Source: Candidatus Methylomirabilota bacterium (lineage in GTDB: Bacteria; Methylomirabilota; Methylomirabilia; Methylomirabilales; Methylomirabilaceae). From it: a stretch of DNA of 9,021 nucleotides. A model generated the notes under the pieces. The model saw only the letters and a program-made list of their open reading frames with translations, had not been told where the DNA came from and did no database searches. The DNA lies in the NCBI GenBank assembly GCA_028869615.1, contig JAGWRQ010000076.1:1-9021 (forward strand), given 5' to 3'. A program made the translations under genes and the position numbers. The number at the start of each line of letters is the position of its first letter. The stretch's first letter is position 1. This document shows, one piece after another, positions 6,166 to 9,021 of the stretch.

Positions 6166-7143
6166 ATGATGCGGAAAACAGTGTATCAAAGCTGCCTGGT
6201 CCTCGTGATAGCGCTCCTGTGGTTGTTCGCTCATACCTCGTCGGCCGCCTCGGCTGGACTCATGGCCTATGCGACTAATGAAAAATCCGATGACGTCTCC
6301 GTCATGGACACCACAACCAATACAGTCATACGCACGATCCCGGTTGGCAAGCGCCCGAGAGGTGTGGCGATTTCGCCGGACGGCGAGCACGCCTACATCA
6401 GCAACGGCAATTCGGACAGCATCAGCGTAATCGAGACCGCTGCTGGAAAAGTCGTGGAAACGTGGCCCGCTGGGGTGGACCCCGAGGGGGTGGCGCTCAG
6501 CTCCGACGGGGCCCGTCTGTACGCAGTGAATGAGAACGGCGGAACGGTTACAGTGATCAACACCAAGACCGGTACAGTGATGGCCACCATCGAGGTCCAG
6601 GTGGAGCCTGAGTCGATCGTGATCAGCCCGAATGGAAAAATTGCTTACGTGTCCAATGAGACATCCAGCACTATTTCGGTCATCGATACCTCGGCCCTTA
6701 AAGTGGTGGCGACTATCCCGGTTGCGAAGAACCCCCGTGGGATCGCCTTCAGCCCGGACGGGAAGTATGCGTATGTGGCGAGTGAGCAGGCCGAGCCCGG
6801 TGTCTTATCGGTGATTGAAGTGGCTCGGCACCGCGTGATCAAGAGGGTCCCCGTGGGCGAACGGCCGGTGGGGGTGGTCATGACGCGGGATGGCCGCCGG
6901 CTCTATGTGGCGCATGGCCGGAGCAACGCCGTCTATGTGATCGATGCCCGCACTATGACTATCACAAAGAAGATCCCTGTCGGCCAGCGGGCCTGGTATT
7001 TGGCCTTTACGTCGGACGAGAGTCGCTTGTACGTTGCCTGTGGCCGCAGCGACGCGGTCTCGGTGATCGATGTTGCAACCGAGAAAGTGATCGCCACCGT
7101 CCCGGTTGGGAAGATGCCGTTTGCCGTCGCCATCCCGAAATAA
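6166..7143 (+). CDS. Exported seven-bladed YVTN beta-propeller repeat protein
   Basis: The 325-aa product begins with a signal peptide (1 to about 30: MMRK, a hydrophobic core, then HTSSAASA). It is followed by seven units of 42-44 residues starting near 34, 76, 118, 160, 202, 246 and 288, each shaped like AY(V/A)(S/T)N..SD.VSVIDT....V..TIPVG..P.G(V/I)A.SPDG. This is the YVTN family repeat, and seven copies close one beta-propeller. Such proteins act in the periplasm or at the cell surface as binding or scaffold domains; no catalytic residues are evident. GGGAG lies about 7 bases before ATG 6166; ATG 6169 is an equally good start. The next gene follows after 15 bases, so the two are very likely co-transcribed. 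Confidence 0.9.
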   Translation: MMRKTVYQSCLVLVIALLWLFAHTSSAASAGLMAYATNEKSDDVSVMDTTTNTVIRTIPVGKRPRGVAISPDGEHAYISNGNSDSISVIETAAGKVVETWPAGVDPEGVALSSDGARLYAVNENGGTVTVINTKTGTVMATIEVQVEPESIVISPNGKIAYVSNETSSTISVIDTSALKVVATIPVAKNPRGIAFSPDGKYAYVASEQAEPGVLSVIEVARHRVIKRVPVGERPVGVVMTRDGRRLYVAHGRSNAVYVIDARTMTITKKIPVGQRAWYLAFTSDESRLYVACGRSDAVSVIDVATEKVIATVPVGKMPFAVAIPK

Positions 7144-7158
7144 GAGAGGAGATCTTCT

Positions 7159-7434
7159 ATGCCAAAGTATTTGATCGAGCGGGACATCCCTGGGGCGGGG
7201 AAATTGTCGGTCCAAGAGCTGCAGGCGATTTCGCGGAAGTCGTGCGGCGTACTGGGGAAGCTTGGGCCGCAGATCCAGTGGGTCCATAGTTATGTGACCG
7301 ACGAGAAGGTCTACTGCGTCTATATCGCGCCCAACGCCGAGCTGGTGCGGGAGCACGCCCACCAAGGCGGCTTCCCGGCGAACCGTATCTCGGAGATCAG
7401 GTCGGTCATCGACCCCACCACCGCGGAAGGATGA
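7159..7434 (+). CDS. DUF4242 family small protein
   Basis: The 91-aa product (MPKYLIERDIPGAG at the N-terminus, then QELQAISRKSC, QIQWVHSYVTDEKVYCVYIAP and HAHQGGFPANRISEI) matches the DUF4242 pattern as I know it: a small ferredoxin-like alpha/beta fold that forms dimers. A nickel-binding actinobacterial member has been described, so metal binding is possible; His63 of VREHAHQGG (or its neighbour) and Cys29 and Cys53 are candidate ligands. No signal peptide is present, so it is cytoplasmic. AGAGGAG lies about 8 bases before the ATG. It follows the YVTN gene by 15 bases and probably shares its mRNA. The true role is unknown. Confidence 0.8.
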   Translation: MPKYLIERDIPGAGKLSVQELQAISRKSCGVLGKLGPQIQWVHSYVTDEKVYCVYIAPNAELVREHAHQGGFPANRISEIRSVIDPTTAEG

Positions 7435-7438
7435 AACT

Positions 7439-7523
7439 GTCAGCTTTCAGCGGTCAGCTCTCAGCTTTTTCTGATACGTCCCTTGCTTTATCCGGGGCTG
7501 ATAGCTGAATGCTGACTGCTGAG
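7439..7523. repeat. Heptamer-built inverted repeat after the DUF4242 gene
   Basis: The left arm (7439-7466) is four tandem heptamers of the form NTCAGCN: GTCAGCT, TTCAGCG, GTCAGCT, CTCAGCT. The right arm (7496-7523) is four heptamers of the complementary form NGCTGAN: GGCTGAT, AGCTGAA, TGCTGAC, TGCTGAG. They are separated by 29 bases, and 21 of 28 positions pair. The arm starts 4 bases after the DUF4242 stop codon, so in RNA it would fold as a long hairpin that could end or stabilise the YVTN-DUF4242 transcript. The heptamer make-up resembles short-tandem-repeat palindromes seen dispersed in other bacterial genomes. Confidence 0.8.
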
Positions 7524-7538
7524 CGCTATTTTCAAACC

Positions 7539-7567
7539 TTGACAAGTCCGCTGAGAGGCTGGAAAAT
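7539..7567 (+). promoter_or_regulatory. Candidate sigma70-type promoter for the PH-like membrane protein gene
   Basis: A perfect TTGACA (7539-7544) is followed after 17 bases by GAAAAT (7562-7567, 4 of 6 consensus bases), 74 bases before the start codon at 7642. It lies directly downstream of the heptamer inverted repeat, which would separate the two transcription units. Confidence 0.5.
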
Positions 7568-7641
7568 CGCGGCGAGCGTACAATTGGTTCGCCACTCAAC
7601 CGGAGTGGCGCTGGTCCTGTCTGGCGAATGGAGATTGATGC

Positions 7642-8184
7642 ATGTCCGAGACGGAAGCGGAAACAACCTACGTTGACAACATATTCGGGGTAGTCACCGA
7701 CAAGCGGGTCGTCTACCACCCGAATAGAGGTTGGTTGACAGAAGGGCGCGAGGAGGATGCGCCCCTCAGCCATATCGCGTCGGTCGAATTCGTCATATCC
7801 CGCAGCCTCAGCAATGGGATCCTTCTTATTGTAATTGGGGTACCCACGATGCTGGTTCTTGTCGGCGTTATCTTGATCCTGTTTGGCTACTGCCTCGTCA
7901 AGGGGACCCCAACTGTTATTGTCAACACAACGGATGGGAAGCGGGAGATGATGAAAGGCTGGCCGTGGCATCGCGAACAGGCCTATAATTTTGCGAAGGC
8001 TCTTCAAGGCCGGATTGGACCTGATCAGGAGGTTCGCCTTGAGTATGTCAGTTCGGTTTCGGTCGGGACATCGCGTCACTTGCTCAGCGGACCTCTCCTT
8101 TTTGTGATCGTGATAGCGGCGCTCGTTGTTGTCGTCTGTGCCATCGTCTGGCTGGTCATGCTGCTTGGCCTATCTCCCTTTTAG
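7642..8184 (+). CDS. Membrane protein with a PH-like domain split by a TM hairpin
   Basis: The 180-aa product has a short beta-rich N-terminal part (VVTDKRVVYHP at 17-27, then DAPLSHIASVEF at 39-50), two tightly spaced hydrophobic helices (about 57-87), a second beta-alpha part (TVIVNTTDGKREMM at 91-104, then a helix to about 123) and a third helix at the C-terminus (about 149-176). Strand-strand-TM hairpin-strands-helix is the layout of bacterial PH-like membrane proteins such as DUF6232-type families; the family assignment is a guess from the pattern. The function is unknown. GGAG lies 8 bases before ATG 7642. A 210-codon frame on the opposite strand overlaps it but lacks such structure. 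The next gene is 42 bases downstream and is probably in the same operon. Confidence 0.75.
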   Translation: MSETEAETTYVDNIFGVVTDKRVVYHPNRGWLTEGREEDAPLSHIASVEFVISRSLSNGILLIVIGVPTMLVLVGVILILFGYCLVKGTPTVIVNTTDGKREMMKGWPWHREQAYNFAKALQGRIGPDQEVRLEYVSSVSVGTSRHLLSGPLLFVIVIAALVVVVCAIVWLVMLLGLSPF

Positions 8185-8226
8185 TCACTACAACAGATGG
8201 TACTCATGATGTGAGGAGGAACTGCG

Positions 8227-8442
8227 ATGTTCTTGAAAGATAAACAGACCGGTCACCTGGTGGAAATCATTAACCTTACAGCGCTGTTTGATCCACATCA
8301 GTTAACGGTGATGGGTCGAATCCATGCCGGCGAGGAGATGCAGGATCCCACCTCCTTCGACAAGTCCGATCTGATCTTCCCCTCCGGCGAGTGCCTGCCG
8401 CGCTACTGGGTGGATGTGCACTACAAAAGCGCCGCGGGGTAG
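8227..8442 (+). CDS. Small conserved-looking protein of unknown function
   Basis: The 71-aa product starts MFLKDKQTGHLVEI and contains GRIHAGEEMQDP, SDLIFPSGECLPRYW and VDVHYK. I have a sense of similar 65-75 aa hypothetical proteins in other bacteria, some labelled acetyltransferase without good reason, but cannot assign a function. It has no signal peptide or membrane helix and one cysteine (Cys58). AGGAGG lies 7 bases before the ATG, which is an ideal ribosome binding site and strongly supports translation. The last codons (AAG-stop) fall within the outer inverted repeat that begins at 8436, so the original C-terminus may have been altered by an insertion. Confidence 0.75.
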   Translation: MFLKDKQTGHLVEIINLTALFDPHQLTVMGRIHAGEEMQDPTSFDKSDLIFPSGECLPRYWVDVHYKSAAG

Positions 8443-8654
8443 TGTCCTCATTCAAGCTTACCCGAGGAAATATCGCTGATTCGGAAACTCTCTTCGCGCG
8501 TCATTGCGGGTCGAAGGCGAAGCAATCTCACCGTTCTTGATGAGCTGCAGAGGAGAACGGATAGATTGCCGCGCTCCCGTTGGTCGCTCGCAATGACGGT
8601 GCTGTCAGACGTGATACCTTGGGCACGGCTGCATGTAAATTAGGACACTACCCC
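8436..8654. mobile_element. MITE-like or IS-remnant segment with 13-bp terminal inverted repeats
   Basis: GGGGTAGTGTCCT at 8436-8448 is repeated as its perfect reverse complement at 8642-8654, bounding 219 bases with no reading frame that I can support. Allowing for a longer C-run on the right (C7 against G4), the match continues outward into CGC/GCG. No clear target-site duplication is visible. It is either a non-autonomous element or the fused ends of a deleted insertion sequence. I cannot name the family. A separate 100-bp palindrome (8499-8598) is nested inside. Confidence 0.5.
8499..8598. repeat. 100-bp palindromic repeat with CGTCATTGCG ends
   Basis: The element begins CGTCATTGCG (8499-8508) and ends with the exact reverse complement CGCAATGACG (8589-8598). 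AGCAATCT (8521-8528) and AGATTGCC (8563-8570) give a second match inside, and CCGTTCT (8531-8537) pairs with AGAACGG (8554-8560) at the core. These ends (CGTCATTGCG..., GAAGCAATCT) are those of a palindromic intergenic repeat I recognise as dispersed in many bacterial genomes. In RNA it would form a long branched hairpin. Confidence 0.8.
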
Positions 8655-8668
8655 CCCGCGAGAAAGAG

Positions 8669-8697
8669 TTGACATTGCAAAGCGCGTATGAAATATT
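8669..8697 (+). promoter_or_regulatory. Candidate promoter in the repeat-rich gap before glpX
   Basis: A perfect TTGACA (8669-8674) is followed after 17 bases by AATATT (8692-8697), 4 of 6 bases of the -10 consensus, within an AT-rich stretch. No protein gene follows directly; a terminator-like hairpin comes 15 bases later. It could drive a very short RNA or glpX itself. Confidence 0.3.
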
Positions 8698-8711
8698 TCT
8701 CCAACAGCAAC

Positions 8712-8753
8712 ACGCCTTCTCAGGTCTTATGACCTCTGACGGCGTTTTTGTTT
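8712..8753 (+). terminator. Intrinsic-terminator-like hairpin with T-run
   Basis: ACGCC (8712-8716) pairs with GGCGT (8741-8745), and inside it AGGTC (8722-8726) pairs with GACCT (8731-8735) around a TTAT loop. The stem is followed at once by TTTTTGTTT. This is the best Rho-independent terminator shape on the plus strand of the window. It would stop transcription coming from the 71-aa gene or from the promoter-like site at 8669. Confidence 0.6.
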
Positions 8754-8801
8754 GAATCCAGCTTCCGATGAGTTCTTGCAACATAGGTGAGCCTGTCCTG
8801 T

Positions 8802-8904
8802 AAACCCCTCGTTGTGCTTCGACGGGCTCAGCACGAACGGGACACCAATCTTTTCAATGGCCATACCGTTCGCCCCGAGCATGTCGAGGGGTGAGCGGGA
8901 GTTT
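8802..8904. repeat. 103-bp imperfect inverted repeat upstream of glpX
   Basis: Two 39-base arms (8802-8840 and 8866-8904) pair at about 25 of 39 positions, best at the inner ends (CGAACGG against CCGTTCG) and around GTGCTTCGACGGGCTCAG. The core resembles the widespread CTTCGACAGGCTCAGGGCGAACGG palindromic repeat family that I recognise from many genomes. It ends 26 bases before the glpX start, so it will lie in the glpX leader if transcription begins upstream. A weak promoter-like pair (TTGCAA 8776-8781, TGTAAA 8799-8804) sits at its left edge. Confidence 0.65.
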
Positions 8905-8930
8905 GCAGAACCAGATCAGAAAGGATACCT

Positions 8931-9021
8931 ATGAGCAATGTGTCGACGATGAATGGGTGCCTGGGGCGCGACCTTGCGCTCGAACTGGTCCGCGTGACCG
9001 AGGCCGCCGCGTTGGCCGCGG
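8931..9021 (+). CDS. glpX: Fructose-1,6-bisphosphatase class II, N-terminal fragment (runs off right edge)
   Basis: Thirty codons are visible before the window ends. After MSNVSTMNGCLGRD comes LALELVRVTEAAALAA, which is the highly conserved N-terminal helix of GlpX-type fructose-1,6-bisphosphatases (about 310-340 aa when complete). The enzyme hydrolyses fructose 1,6-bisphosphate to fructose 6-phosphate in gluconeogenesis and in the Calvin cycle or other carbon-fixing pathways. AAGGA lies 7 bases upstream of ATG 8931, which supports this start. An internal ATG (codon 7) would give a shorter leader. Metal and substrate residues lie beyond the edge and cannot be checked. It is preceded by a repeat-rich, terminator-containing gap and therefore probably begins its own transcription unit. 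Confidence 0.85.
   Translation, partial: MSNVSTMNGCLGRDLALELVRVTEAAALAA

Noticed and set aside
6805..7365. 186-codon minus-strand open frame
   Set aside because: Antisense shadow of the YVTN and DUF4242 genes, both of which are well supported.
7439..7523. CRISPR-like array from the repeated TCAGC/GCTGA units
   Set aside because: Units are 7 bases, directly adjacent and arranged as two complementary arms, with no spacers.
7447..8079. 210-codon minus-strand open frame
   Set aside because: It overlaps the PH-like membrane gene and runs through the heptamer repeat; its product is not membrane-like or patterned, while the plus-strand product has TM helices and a ribosome binding site.

Overview
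The window looks like chromosomal DNA of a GC-rich, free-living, respiring bacterium. The mix of a YVTN beta-propeller protein, a DUF4242 protein, an NnrS-like membrane protein, a cytochrome c'-like protein and FG-GAP surface proteins resembles what I know of Nitrospira and relatives (Nitrospirota). This is an inference from gene content and cannot be proven here. Nothing indicates a phage, plasmid or CRISPR locus.

Layout. Bases 1-5892 are read on the minus strand and 6166-9021 on the plus strand, with one divergent promoter region between them. At the left edge is the 5' part (423 codons) of a large secreted FG-GAP repeat protein whose gene runs off the window. Just upstream of it lies a 41-codon relic that looks like the C-terminal tail of another surface protein (1423-1548). 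Then comes a probable respiratory operon, transcribed from 5014 down to 1659: a type II NADH:quinone dehydrogenase, a 12-helix NnrS-like/heme-copper-type membrane protein and a periplasmic class II (c'-type) cytochrome. A typical 2-Cys peroxiredoxin with a good sigma70-type promoter lies upstream on the same strand.

On the plus strand are an exported seven-bladed YVTN propeller protein and a DUF4242 protein (probably one operon), then a membrane protein with a PH-like domain split by a TM hairpin and a 71-aa small protein (probably a second operon). The start of glpX (class II fructose-1,6-bisphosphatase) is cut by the right edge.

Function. The minus-strand genes fit a compact redox and nitric-oxide/oxidative-stress theme: NDH-2 puts electrons into the quinone pool without pumping protons, the NnrS-like protein and cytochrome c' belong to families linked to NO handling, and the peroxiredoxin removes peroxides. 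How these proteins cooperate is inference.

The most striking non-coding content is repetitive. A heptamer-built inverted repeat follows the DUF4242 stop codon. Between 8436 and 8904 there is a stack of palindromic elements: a 13-bp terminal inverted repeat bracketing a 219-bp segment with a 100-bp palindrome nested inside it, a terminator-like hairpin, and a 103-bp imperfect inverted repeat just before glpX.
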